Shown: piece by piece, positions 21,449-32,290 of the stretch | Layout: every line of letters begins with the position of its first letter | Position numbering within the stretch: position 1 is the first letter of the stretch | NCBI GenBank assembly: GCA_037013495.1 | Contig: CM072803.1 | Coordinates: forward strand, 56,123,627-56,187,626 | Length of the DNA: 64,000 nt | Origin: Hippophae tibetana | Taxonomy: Eukaryota > Streptophyta > Magnoliopsida > Rosales > Elaeagnaceae | Reading direction: 5' to 3' | Notes under the pieces: generated by a model | The model's database searches: none | The model's input: only the letters and a program-made list of their open reading frames with translations | What the model was told of the DNA's origin: nothing | Program-made: the position numbers and the translations under genes

Positions 21449-21640
21449 CACCTCCCCACATAGCATATCTCGAGCACTTTATTTTATGCCTCCCATGTTG
21501 GAAAACGTCATTCGATTTTCTTGCTTGGGATGCAGAACATATCCTATGCCTCATGATTAGAGGTGGATTCCCCTAACCCCCCTCACTTAAGACCTGGACT
21601 ACATTTTTTATCATATTGCAGGGAAAGTATAAGCATTCTC
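21449..21640 (+). repeat. Tandem repeat unit 3 of element G
   Basis: Shares CTTGGGATGCAGAACAT and ATGCCTCATGATTAGAGG and a C-rich run with units 1 and 2 at 19145-19499. The first bases complete unit 2 after the LTR-alpha C insertion. Confidence 0.8.
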
Positions 21641-22300
21641 GAAACCACTTTTCATTATTCAAGATAAGAATAAAGAACAAATAACAGGATTTTTAATGAT
21701 TTCCATACCATTCAGATGATCTAGTATTACAAATTATTACAAGTATTATTACACATGAATATTTCATTCCTTCATGATAGGAACTTCATGGTTTTTTTTT
21801 ATCAAGCACCATGTGTTTCCAATATTCAATTAGTTTGCGTAAACTATCTATTTCTTCTTTATATTTCTACTGTTCAAGATGTGTAAACCAGAACTTTACA
21901 ACGAGATTTAAACATGCTTAATTCTTGATCTATGAATTTGGCTACTTCCTAACACATCTCAACCTATTTTTCTAAATCCTTTGCCAAGGCTATGGCCTAT
22001 GATCAAAGGCATGTAGCATAGATTAGTAATAAAATTGATAGCATCATAAAACTTTACATCAATAAACTATTGATAACAAAATACTTACATCTATCATACC
22101 CCAAATCATTCCTCTCTCTCTCTCTTGTGGGCTGTATAGATAGACAAATGATCTTCAGGCACCCCAAAATGGTGATATAATTCACCATGTGCACGAGGAA
22201 CATTAACATTCCATTTTTGAAGAGATCGTTAATACCCCTAGTCTCACCCTTCTCTTTTTCATAGGATATATACTTTGTAAAGGGCTCATGCCTTACCTTA
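21641..22300. other. 3' noncoding part of element G
   Basis: AT-rich sequence between the tandem repeats and the antisense coding remnants. No gene or motif recognised. Confidence 0.4.
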
Positions 22301-22301
22301 A

Positions 22302-22508
22302 TTAGGATAACTCATCATTAAGAGGTGATCTATCATCACATGATCTGCTCTTTTGTAGGGGAGTAGACACCCCACCTTGAGCTGACTTAGAGAATGTTGG
22401 GAATTTCTCATCTTTTCCTCCCCTTATGACTTTAGGGGCGGCCTGATTAACCTCCTCGATATAAGTGGAAGAAATAGCTCGTTTCTTTGTATCAAGTGCA
22501 ACTTGCAT
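22302..22508 (-). pseudogene. Antisense ORF remnant of element G, C-terminal piece
   Basis: A 68-codon minus-strand frame, charged and Ser-rich, with no named domain. It is the last readable piece of the antisense region that runs from about 24.9 kb down to 22.3 kb. Confidence 0.4.
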
Positions 22509-22889
22509 AATGAATAAGGTTTTTGGTTTAAATTTCTCACTACACTAAGAAACATATCATTCCCCTATAACAGGGAATGCTCTCGTAGATGGTGATGACC
22601 AATTCATCCACATTTACTTTACTATAATCCATACGTATGTCAAAATGGCCTATGATGAAATGATGAATTCTATTAGGTCGCCTAGTGTTGTTTTTAATTC
22701 AAACTATATAAATACAATCTCAAATGCTTAAAGTTATGTATATTACTCGAATGGTAAATGAAAAAAACTCAAACCAAATATATAGAAGTAAACAACCGCA
22801 TTTAATAAATTTAATTTAAATTCCCAAAATATTCCATTACACCTCTCTTTACAAAATGATAAAATAAATCCCTCTCATGGTGGCTTCTT

Positions 22890-23450
22890 CTACCACACCC
22901 TCATGTGGATAGCTGGGAAAGACCTCGATATTTCAAGGTGAAGCTTGTAGAGTAGTAGTTTTAGGTGACTTGGACCTACTACTCTGAAAAACGCCATCAA
23001 AGCTGAGTAAGGCGCATTCAAATCTAGCTTTTCAGCTTGGGTCCTTAGATTACTCACCATGAAGCTAACACCATTTTGATAAGCTATGGTTAACTTCACC
23101 TTCAAGGTGTCCACCATCGTAGACAATGAGCTAACTTGACCCAACATGGCACTCAACTTGTTTTGAAGAGTGCAATTTCTCACCACGGCTTCCTCAGCGA
23201 TCTACTAAAAATGCTTGGCCACTTCCACCCTCTCAAAATAGTAGGTGTCAATTTTTCCTAGCTTCTCCACCTTGTCAATATGCTCATTCTTAAGGTTCAA
23301 AATCCTTTTATATTTTTTGGCTATCAAGACATCTTTGTCTTTTTTCGTCTTCTCATACTTCGCTATCTATAGACAACTAGCCTGAACCTCGCGCTTGTAG
23401 CCTCTGAGGGACATCTTGTCTTCTCTTGCCAAGGACACTTCCTTCATATG
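22890..23450 (-). pseudogene. Antisense ORF remnant of element G, coiled-coil part
   Basis: The frame at 23186-22890 (98 codons) has LQNKLSAMLGQVSSLSTMVD and KVKLTIAYQNGVSFMV, with heptad-like hydrophobic spacing. The upstream sequence to about 23450 is rich in Lys, Glu and Leu in broken frames. A coiled-coil segment after the conserved N-terminal domain is usual for the antisense ORF of Tat-lineage elements and related 'putative gypsy type transposon' proteins. Function is unknown in the family. Confidence 0.5.
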
Positions 23451-24129
23451 AGATCAATTAAACAAAATTTATATAATAATAATAAAATATATACAATATG
23501 AAACTATTTACCTCAAAAGGACGATCTATAATTGGCTCCCCATTGGTCCCTCATTTGATCTTACTAGCCCCCTAACTTGCAACCTTTCAACATCTGCACA
23601 AAAAATTCTGAAATAGATCTCTCTTAAGTGATGAGTGTATCCAAGACCACTACATATTTTAGGACAACCTCGTCAAATTTGATGTCGTCCATATCCATGG
23701 CCTTCATTCTGAGGGTATACTCTTCCCCGACCTTCCTCTTCTTTGAAACCTCAAACCTGTGAGGTGAGGATGAGCTTAGATTACCTGACACCACTTGATG
23801 CATTATGACCTCAGTAGTTGGAGTGACCTCTAAGTCTATGAAGGTATGTGGGATTTAGATGCTATACACATATAGTGTCGATCAGGTTTTCTAAATCAAC
23901 ATGCGAGTAATCCATGCCTGCAAAAGAAATAACATCAGTAAATTTATCATGAGCACGAGCTTAAACTTCACCTCATAAATAGAGGATGACCTTGGTATTC
24001 ATTTAAATAATCTCACCACACCCCAATCTTATTTAAACGGGCCATAGTCAAGATGTCACAATAAATTTCACGCAAAGTGTTCTATAATTCAATTCATCTT
24101 ATTTTTTCATTACCACCAATATCCAATTT

Positions 24130-24893
24130 ACTCATGAGCTTGCTGACATGAGATTACGAAGTGTTAAAGTGATGGTTCCAAGTGTGTCGAACAGGAAAAT
24201 CCAACTTATCTCCTCAAATGTCCTCAGTGATGTAAAAATACTTGTCTTTCCAACCAGAGCTGCAATGGAGGAGTTGAAGATGCAATCTATGGCCAATGAC
24301 ACAAGACATGTATGCCCTCCATTTGTATAATCCATTCTTCTTTAAACAATATAAACACCTCAACTCGTTACTGGTGAGGTCTATTCCATGTTCCCCAGCG
24401 ACCATTGAGAAACTTTAAAGAGTTTGCCATCAGTTTGGGTTTATTTGTGCAAAATTTATGTCAAAGGTACTTATAGCAAGAGCTACCAATTTAGGGAAGC
24501 GACAATGAAGACCTATCTTAAAGGCCGCTAGATGAATTACCCACCACCCCGATGAAGGATCATCAACATCACATAAGTGGGAAGGTATTGGCACTATACA
24601 ACCACAATGGAGGAGATTGTATGTTTGCCTTATCTCCTCCAAATATTTTACTGTTAGGATGTTGAGCATCTTTTCTCTTTGATGTTTATCTTTAGTCCTA
24701 TGGGTTGGCTCACCTTATTCTCCCTTTTCTTTTTAGAACGAGGTATTTTTGTAAATTTTGACACGGGAATCCTAATAACTAGACCCCGTAAAGATGAGGT
24801 AGATGCCTCCTTCGACCTTGAGGAGGTAGAAAGATCAAGGATGCCTTCCCTAACGGTCCTCGAGAAATTCCTATTGTCACTACTCCTTCTCAT
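24130..24893 (-). pseudogene. Antisense ORF of element G with 'putative gypsy type transposon' domain
   Basis: Minus-strand frames 24893-24654, 24669-24430 and 24405-24214 follow each other. The first is basic and Ser-rich, with PRSKKKRENK, nuclear-signal-like. The second and third carry the domain: VPIPSHLCDVDDPSSGWWVIHLA pattern elements, AAFKIGLHCRFPKL and ALAISTFDINFAQINPN, then MVAGEHGIDLTSNELRCLY and HCSSGWKDKYFY. This matches the plant 'putative gypsy type transposon' family (Pfam PF04195) as I know it. It lies between integrase and the 3' LTR and is antisense to gag-pol, as in some Tat/Retand elements. Frameshifts break it. Confidence 0.65.
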
Positions 24894-24904
24894 CTTAGGC
24901 CATT

Positions 24905-25395
24905 TGGTTTGTAACGACCCTATTCGTTACATATAGACATACAAAAATAAGATAAAATATAAAAAAGAATTACCTAAAAAATGAGAAGTACCAAAACAAC
25001 AATGAATTGATTCCCAATAAACGTTGTTATGTGAACGAGCTAAAATACCTACCAAGTAATTTTTTAAAAATATCTGATTGGAAAAGAAATGATGTTTGAG
25101 TAACTAGTGGGCTAAAATTCTCTAGAGATAAATTTACTAAGTTAAAACAGGTTGGGTAAGAGTAAATTTCTCCACAATTTATAAGAAAAAGCGAGAAGTT
25201 GAAAGGTCTCAACCAGAATAAAATTAATTAAAAGAATACTCTCTAAATAAACAACCTTGCGACCAGAATTTGTGTCATCTGAGTGGCCGTTATATACTTA
25301 CATACATTGAATATATTAATATGTTATTTAAAATAAAATAGATGACCATATATTATTCCCTTGACTTCTCAAAATCAAGAGAATATGGGAGTTAA
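24905..25395. other. 3' untranslated part and polypurine region of element G
   Basis: Noncoding AT-rich stretch ending in a purine-rich run (AAGAGAATATGGGAG, 25377-25391) just before the 3' LTR. This run is the likely polypurine tract. Confidence 0.5.
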
Positions 25396-25929
25396 TGTTT
25401 TGTATTAAATATGTAGTGGGAATGCAACCTAATAAGTACAGGTACCCCGCTAGGGGAGAGGGAGGTTATAATAAAAATGGCCGAGACCCAACAAGCTTGG
25501 TAATTAGTACCATTCAGTTGACTGGAGTACCTCATTATACAATTGTGAGGTCTTAGATGTCAAGACTTGGTGAAATCGTGAGATCCCGATGTGATCACCG
25601 TCCTCCCTTTCCATGGGATTCCCAAGAAATTTATCCAGGAATCTAGAGTGACCTGTATATAACGACCTTCTTATATCTATATGTAACGACCTAATAATGT
25701 AACGCTTATGGCAATCTACTTTCTGTTTAAAATAAGTTTGTATATAATTTTATCATAATTGTAACCATGTATCCAGGTCATATAATATATACCTTGTCAC
25801 ATATGTTTTATGTTATACATATATATACCCCTTAAATGAGGAGAATACATGATCCAATTTAGTTATCTAAATTTCTACTTCTTACTACAAATCACTAAAA
25901 TCATGAACATATGAAATTCTTTCCAAACA
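25396..25929 (+). repeat. 3' LTR of gypsy element G
   Basis: Begins TGTTTTGTATTAAATATG after the polypurine run and ends TTTCCAAACA. Full-length match to 9722-10259. The bases that follow, ATTAT, resemble GTTAT before the 5' LTR. Confidence 0.85.
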
Positions 25930-26160
25930 ATTATAAAATAGAAGAGACTTACATAAATGGTTTTCCATATCTTAAATTTTTTAGCATCATCAACCTTAAT
26001 CCAATCATTTATATTGATTGGTATACTTGGCTTCATAAGTATACCAAGAAAATATTTCAATTGTTGGCCCTTTTCTCCTAATGAATTACCAGTAGCATCA
26101 AATAGAACGGGTACTCTATCATCTAGATTAAGTGGAGTATTAGGTATATTAACCTAACCC
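25930..26160 (-). pseudogene. CACTA element H: start of second-ORF (Transposase_24-like) domain
   Basis: The minus-strand reading has DDRVPVLFDATGNSLGEKGQQ in a broken frame, then KPSIPININDWIKVDDAKK and KIWKTIYVSLF. Element M has the same segment at about 56420-56610. The rest of the domain is on the other side of gypsy element G at 9571. The junction to the transposase N-terminus at 26326 is direct, so nearly the whole TNP2 gene is deleted in H. Confidence 0.65.
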
Positions 26161-26325
26161 ATTATTTTCAAATTCTCTAATGGATCATTTGTATCTACAA
26201 TCTTTGATACCCTATGATCCATGAAATATTTTCAAACAATGATGAAATAGAAATTAATTGACAATTTTAAGTCCAAACATATAAACAAGAGTTATTAGAA
26301 TAATATATACATACATTATGTTTAA

Positions 26326-26652
26326 TTAGGTTTTTGATCGTATATGTATACACACATTATGATAAGATGTATATAATCTACTCATATTCTTATTTATCTC
26401 TTTCCCATGAGTATTATAAATATTTTCTCCATGATAACACCAACATTTATAACTCAAAAGAATATCACTATGGACAAGGTGATACTTAACCTCATCAACT
26501 TTATGAAATTTCTCATTTTTACATTTAACACATAGACATCGAATCATACTAATTTTATTATTACTATTTCTACAAGCAAATTCTAAGAAACTTTCAACTC
26601 TAGAAATGTAGTCTTGCTCAATTCTACACTTTGATATCAAAGATTTGTCCAT
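26326..26652 (-). pseudogene. CACTA element H: transposase-associated N-terminal domain
   Basis: A 108-codon frame starting MDKSLISKCRIEQDYI, with VESFLEFACRN, the CLCVKCKNEKFH cysteine pair, EVKYHLVHSDILLSYKCWCYHGE and a C-terminal tail. This is the small domain that precedes TNP2 in plant CACTA transposases (Transpos_assoc). Element M has a near copy at 52814-53100. Here it is not followed by TNP2 but runs into the second-ORF region, so H is an internal-deletion derivative. Compared with M, the second Cys segment is better preserved (no internal stop). Confidence 0.8.
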
Positions 26653-27525
26653 TTTCTATTAGTGACAAAGCATATTAGATATGTATCCAACCAATATATT
26701 TCAGATATTATTATATATGAATTCTATAATGATTAGAATATCTATAAAAATATCATATAAAAATAAATACATAAAAACCAAACAATTAATAATAAACTCA
26801 TAATAACATTAAAAAATATATAATATTAACAATATATAATATATAATAATTTATATATATATATATATAAATGCATGTAATTAATAATAATAAATATTGT
26901 ATACATATATATAATAATAAATATTAATAAACCCATTATACATTATATACATATAAAAATATATTTTATATTATATATATATATTTCGTGTACATGTAAA
27001 TAATTTAAAAAAAATTAGTTTAAAGTAAATTAATATATATCAAAAACCTAAATAAATAAAATTATTAAAATGAATAAAAATACCTTCTTCTCTTCTAAGC
27101 TTGAATAAAAATACACAACATACATAACACAAATATTTGTACACATAAAAAATAACACAATATACACAAACAAATATGAATCATAAGTGTAAAATAATTC
27201 ATAGAAATACTTACAAGAGTAAATGAAGTGACAAAATGAAGGAAAAAAAAAAAGAAAAAAAAGGTGTTTGGTAAGTGAGAAAATGAAGGAAAATGGGTAT
27301 AATTTTTTTTAGTATTATGCTAAAAAATAGTGGATCTAGTAGAGAAATAAGAGGGGAAGAAATCCCACTATATGGTGCCGGAATTAGTGGTCAAAAGTGG
27401 TCAAAAAATGAGAAAGTGTAGGAGGAGAACAATCGATTTTTGGGTAGTAGCTAGGATCGAGCACAATTCTGTTTGAAAATGGAGAGAGAAGAGGGAAAAG
27501 GAAAAAATGTGGGTAGAATCGGTTG
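26653..27525. other. 5' leader of CACTA element H
   Basis: Very AT-rich, with dense TATATA runs (26850-27000). No coding. An A-rich run lies at 27241-27263. Confidence 0.6.
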
Positions 27526-27662
27526 ACACGTAAGATCGATGCTAATTTTTTAATTTTTTAAGTTAGTTTTTTAGCGTATCGACTTAATTAAATTCATTAT
27601 AAGTCGGTTTTCCTAAAAATCGACTTTAAATCATGACTTAAATGTTCCTTTTTGTACTAGTG
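27526..27662 (-). repeat. 5' terminal and subterminal repeats of CACTA element H
   Basis: Contains GTTGACACGTAAGATCGATG, TAAGTCGGTTTTCC and CGACTTTAAATC motifs and ends TGTACTAGTG. The motif set matches the ends of elements I and M. Confidence 0.8.
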
Positions 27663-29170
27663 GCCTAACTTTGATTTCTCGAATAAATTCCTTATATATC
27701 TCATTTACTATAGTATCTAGGTATTATCTACCTATAAGAGTATTTACTTGCATTTGTAAATGTTTTTTTCTGTTAAATTTCATGTTATTTTGTGAGCTAT
27801 TAATACCCAACAAGTTAAAGGGTTTGACTGTGTGGTGAGAAAGATTTGTATGATTACAATCATTTCACTAGACCATTCATTTAAAAAACTTTCTATCCCT
27901 TATACAATCTAAATCTAAAAGTTCAAATTTATAATTTTTGTGAAGTTTGATTTTTGATGGATTATTACCTCTAATTCCCCATTGTAAACCTTCTTCTAGT
28001 TTTTTATTGTTGTTTCTTTTATAAGGAAGGTTTTTCTTTAACTATTTCATTCTTCCCCATGTATATCACGTGTCTTTCTTGATGAGGGATTGGTAATTTA
28101 ATAGGTTTCATGTGAATTTTTGGGATTATATTTTCTAGTTGAGAATCAATTTTACTAATTATTGTCATATCATATCTATTTGTACAAAATTTTCCCTCAT
28201 AATGTTTTCCTTGTTCTTCATCTATTAGGATTAACATGCTAACTAATTTTTATATGTTCCTATTTTTAAGATTCTTAAATTGTTATTGTAATTCTTTTAT
28301 ATATTCCATTAAATTATGATTATAGCTTTATTATTTTTAGGTTTTTTCTCATCCATTATTTTCTCACTCTTAGGTATTAATGTATCAAATCTTCTAGGAG
28401 GTTCTTCTTTTAATCCTACAAATGGATCAAACTTGTAACCTATAACTTCATTATCTCTAAGTATGCTATTAAAATCCATTCTTAATTCTCTAAATTTCTT
28501 ATGCATGTCTAGTTGTAGTTTTTTAGTACAACTATATTTTCTTATTTCTTTAAGTTCTTTTTGTATTTCACTTATATATTGTGAGGATTTGATGTTTTAT
28601 TTATGTGATGTATCTATTTCTTGTACTAAAAGAATTAAAGCTTTCATTATAGCTATTTGATTTCCTCATATTCTTATTAGATATTCATTATCTTCATTTT
28701 TCTATATCTTATAGTTTTTTTAAAATTATTGAGAATAATTAGTATTATTATCTTTTTTTCTATTACCTCATGGATTGAATTTTTTATTTCTTTAATTCTT
28801 GTTTTAGTTCTATTACTTGTCTCTCTTTTTTGGAGGTTTATTATTGGAAGCATATAGACTTAATTCTTGTTGATATAAGAGGTATTTCTTTAATATCAAA
28901 GTTCTATTATTCACGTACTTCAAAGTCTGTTAAAAAATTTGGTTTTATTATTTGTCCAATTTTTTGGAATGTCCTGTTTATTTCAATGAATTAATTTTGT
29001 TAATATATTGAACTATTATGATTGTTTATTAATGAATATCCTAATATATAGTGTAATTAAAATGGATGATTTTCTTCTTTCATTAGATCTCCTTGTTTAT
29101 ATTAATACAAAACATAGGATATATTGTGAATTTTAATTTTTGGTATTCTAGATTTTCATGGATCATTCTT
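27663..29170 (-). pseudogene. Caulimovirid polyprotein segment after the movement domain (EVE-2, middle)
   Basis: Minus-strand frames at 28506-28309 (MHKKFRELRMDFNSIL...) and 28237-28019 (YDMTIISKIDSQLENI...) are separated by stops, with Lys/Glu/Ile-rich coiled-coil-like readings at 28520-28860. No capsid motif is certain. The segment lies between a movement-protein domain (29185-29415) and the insertion point of CACTA element H, beyond which a viral protease is readable (5.26-6.6 kb, same strand). The most economical reading is one viral polyprotein cut in two by H. Confidence 0.5.
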
Positions 29171-29184
29171 AATAAAGCATATTT

Positions 29185-29640
29185 TCAATTTATTATTCTA
29201 TTTTCTAGTTTTGCTAATTTTATTGGTGTATCAATTTCTTCCATGAAATTTACTTTTATTAATATATAGATTCCTTCTATATGAATGTATCCAATTTTTA
29301 TTTTATTATTCTGAAAATATTTTGATAGTTTTTTCGTGATGGTTTCTTTGTCAATTAATGGTATATTATATTTTCCTTTGGCATATATAGTAGTAATACA
29401 CATTTCTTTACACATATCTCATAATAAACTATATCTTTCCTTGGAATATTTTTGTTATTCTCGAGAAAGATGACTTTTTGAATCCATCTTCCTCTTTAAG
29501 ATTTAATTTTACTCTTTGAATTTCTTCAAATTTATTTGCTAAATATAATTTCTTGTGAAAACATCCTAGGATGTCTTGTGTTTCAATTTACATTATTTCT
29601 TGATTTTTTATTATTTTTTCCATTTTTAGGCACAATGTAA
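29185..29640 (-). pseudogene. Caulimovirid movement protein domain (EVE-2, proximal)
   Basis: The frame at 29415-29185 has KLSKYFQNNKIKIGYIHIEG, then NFMEEIDTPIKLAKLENRI. The pattern 'YIHIG-x-I ... F-x-E-G-x-DTPI-x-LAL-x-DNRI' is that of caulimovirid 30K-type movement proteins, so this is the core of the domain. Upstream (29.44-29.64 kb) a Lys-rich reading with ANKFEEIQRVKLNLKEED leads into it. It differs from the movement fragment of EVE-1 at 4.2-4.6 kb, so two distinct viral copies are present. No start codon can be assigned with confidence. Confidence 0.6.
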
Positions 29641-29944
29641 ACATGATGAATATTATTTTGACTTATAATTTTCTATTTCTTAAGAGTTTAATATAAGTTT
29701 TTTACTATTATCTTGTTTTAGAAGGTATTTTTGTATTTTGTAGGTTTAAGTGCTTTTATAAGAATCTTGGGAAAACACATGAAAAAAGAGTTAAAATGGA
29801 AAATTAATGACAATTCACACAAGTCAGAACGAATGAAAATGTTAAAAACCAGAAATTCTATAGGTATCGTAACCCAGACATATTTCATGCCAACTGATGA
29901 TTTTGGAATTTTAGGTGAGCCATGGTTTAACAATATCCATGAAC
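29641..29944 (+). other. Unexplained open stretch between EVE-2 and CACTA element I
   Basis: Less AT-biased than its surroundings. The plus-strand frame at 29731-29988 (85 codons) reads MYFVGLSAFIRILGKHMKKE with a later PTDDFGILGEPWFNN; the minus strand is also open at 29933-29718. A 3' splice-like site (TATTTTGTAG at 29734-29743) precedes GTTTAAGTGC. I do not recognise either protein. Confidence 0.3.
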
Positions 29945-31508
29945 CAACTTTAAATTCTAATTCGATTCAACTTCTGAACGGACTTTAAATTCTACACTTT
30001 TTAACATATTTTGTGTTTTTTTTCATCCCACGTCCTTGTTTTCAATAACATAATAGCATAAAAAACAAAAATATGTTTAAAAGAGTTTTTAAATAGTACA
30101 AATTATTAAAAAATTAAATATTAATTAATTAATAGAGATTAAATTTATTACAAAAAAATAAATTATATGCAATACATATATATAACTTAAATTAAAAAAA
30201 GTCATGATGCCTGTTTTGTCATGGAATTTTTGATATTCTTACTTTATTTTAGAGAGAGGAAGCTTAGTTTGTCTCTTAGAATCACCTACAATGTCCCATT
30301 CATAATGACTAAGGAACTCTCTAATGAGATGAGATGGAGTTTAGGTAGGAAAACAGGTCCAAACAATAGTTCATTCCCCTAAACATCCATCAAATAAGCC
30401 TAAACTTTAGAGACACAAGAATAGAGAAATTAAAGCATTAAAAATTACCATGGTGTTGTCCATCGCTATTCAATATCATTAGATTCTTCTCCCGATTCTT
30501 CTTTTGGTGTAATAATTTGAAATATGTGTTCTGCCGATTCTTCACGTAAATCCTCAAAAATTTGCATATCATAGCCAGATTTGTTCCAACCAAAGAACTA
30601 TACTTATTTAAATTCAAAATAAGAATGTAATATCATGAATTCACAAAACAAAAGTTATATATGTTAAAGAAGTATATTAGTAAAAGAGATTACCACATCT
30701 TTAATTGTAATGTTGATATTTGAAATGATTTCGCTTATACATTTCAGGACAAAGTAACCACATATGACTTCATCATTTTGTTATGGGACATACAAAAAAA
30801 AGTGTAAATGGTTTTTTATATTTGAACATCTTTATTATTCAATAGTAAAATTAATTAAATTATTAATATTCGCTTGTACATACCATAAGTTGGTCCCATA
30901 TAAGCTTAAGTGATTTTTTAAGAGAAATATCCCTACTCTTGTTCCACAACTTCCATACCCTATCAAAGTTTAAAAAAATTAGTTCTTTATTAAATATTAC
31001 AAAGAAGAATAAATAGCTAACTATAACTCTTGCATTTTAACAAATAGCGAATATAGAAGAGAAATTGGATAGGAAGAAAACAAAACTAATGGCACTGGAA
31101 ATGATGGTCGAAAATGGCCGAAAAAGGAGAAAGAAAATAGAGATAATGGACTGTTTTTCTCTATAAGAGAATAAAGAAACATGAGCTAGCACTGTAGGTA
31201 AATGAGGGAGAGAAGCAGATATGGAAAAACAATAAGGTAGCGTCGGTTGACACGTAGAACCGACGCTACATGTAGGATTTTAAGTCAATCGACTTAAAAA
31301 ATTACAGAAAAATAAAATAGTAACATCGGTTGATACATAGAATCGACACTACACGTAGGATTTTAAGTTAGTTTTACGTGTCAACCATGTAGTGTCAGTT
31401 GACATGTAGAATCGACTTAAAATCCTACGTGTAGCGTCGGTTCTATGTGTCAACCAACTTAAAAATTGTAGAAAATAAAATAGTAGCATTGGTTGATATG
31501 TAGTAGTG
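29945..31508 (-). mobile_element. CACTA element I, short derivative of the H/M family
   Basis: The right end is TATGTAGTAGTG at 31508, the reverse complement of CACTACTACATA. The subterminal region 31220-31500 has repeated GTCGGTTGACACGTAGAACC and CGACTTAAAATC motifs in both orientations. The left end near 29945 has the matching GAACCAACTTTAAATTC and GAACGGACTTTAAATTC motifs, but the terminal CACTA is not visible, so the left boundary is approximate. The interior matches the 3' part of element H (30050-31050 to 6780-7720), including the Ulp1 Cys block. It is a non-autonomous member of the family. Confidence 0.65.
30480..30830 (-). pseudogene. Ulp1/C48-like Cys block in CACTA element I
   Basis: Minus-strand reading QNDEVICGYFVLKCISEIIS; the catalytic Cys codon is at 30760-30762. 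It is homologous to QNDGVMCGYFVKKF in element H. The splice acceptor before it (TAG in H) reads TAT here. The His and Asp parts are absent. Confidence 0.65.
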
Positions 31509-31599
31509 GTAATTAAAGAAAATATTTTAGAACTAAGTATTAGACACATCATCTGTTCTTGGTTATGTATTAATAAATAAGATTCTAATTTAATTTCAT

Positions 31600-32290
31600 T
31601 GATCAATATTATGCCTATTCTAGTAAGTTATTGATTAATTGAAATTAACTTAGATAGTTTAAATTATCTTTAATTATAAATTAATGATGGATCAAATTTT
31701 GGTTTATAGTTAAATAATATATTTACCTTAGGTTTATTAATTAATTAATTTCAAGCCCGATCCAAGTAGTTATTAATTAATTGAGAATCATAGTTCATAT
31801 ATTTTCCTAATATTTACCAATTAAACAATTTTAAGCTTGATATAGGAAATTATTAATTAAGTGAGAATAGTAGGAACTCACCATAATCATTACAGGTTCA
31901 CTTTTTTAAAAAATAAAAATATTTGTAAATCTAATTTTTTATTTAAATCATTTAATTTTTTCTTTTCATGAAGGGACATATAAACTAATTTTCTATATTC
32001 GTTCATCATCCTTATTTTCACCTATAATTCAATTTACTTGCTTAATTTTAGTTATTTAATTAATTTAGAATTTGCAATATTTTTCTCTCATCAACTAAAA
32101 CCAAATAGAATGTTTAGGATTATTTATTTTAATTAATTTAGAAAATAATTTGAATTTTTAAATCAATCTACTAATTCTTTTAGAGACCGATCTCGGGTTA
32201 AACTTATGATTAATCTGCTTGTTATTTGTGCACTTGTGAGTAATTAAACTTTATGCATCAAAACACAATTGTTTTGTTTTTTAATACCTT
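31600..32290 (+). repeat. LTR-like remnant, distantly related to LTR-alpha 3' half
   Basis: Three spaced TTATTAATTAATTGAGAATC-type units (about 31625, 31770 and 31850) and the end phrase GACCGATCTCGGG...GTGCACTTGTGAG recall the 3' part of LTR-alpha (GATCGACCTTGAG...GTGCACTTGCGAG). No internal region or ends were found. Confidence 0.35.

Larger units (their letters stand above)
9722..25929 (+). mobile_element. Tat-lineage Ty3/gypsy element G, with three nested LTR insertions
   Basis: Plus-strand element with 5' LTR (9722-10259), primer site, gag, protease, RT, RNase H, a second RNase H, integrase, 3' tandem repeats, an antisense coding region and 3' LTR (25396-25929). The second RNase H, the GGCGCC-GTCTGTGGGAA-type primer site and the antisense region with a 'putative gypsy type transposon' domain mark the Tat lineage. 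Inserted within it are E0 (10883-12776), LTR-alpha B (13809-15723) and LTR-alpha C (19500-21443), so the element proper is about 10.4 kb. It sits inside CACTA element H: flanking bases read GTTAT on the left and ATTAT on the right, a possible five-base duplication with one change. Confidence 0.85.
6617..27662 (-). mobile_element. CACTA element H, split by gypsy element G
   Basis: Minus-strand CACTA element. The right end (its 5' end) finishes as TTTTTGTACTAGTG at 27662, the reverse complement of CACTAGTACAAAAA. The left end at about 6617 has a decayed terminus, CATTGTGCCAAAA, aligned with the CACTACTACAAAA end of the related element M, followed by the same subterminal repeats (AAAGTCGGTT...GAACCGACTT). 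The flanking trinucleotides are ACC (left) and GCC (right), an imperfect duplication. Internal parts occupy 6617-9721 and 25930-27662; the 16.2 kb between is gypsy element G. Without G the element is about 4.8 kb and lacks most of the TNP2-type transposase, so it is a deletion derivative. Confidence 0.75.
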
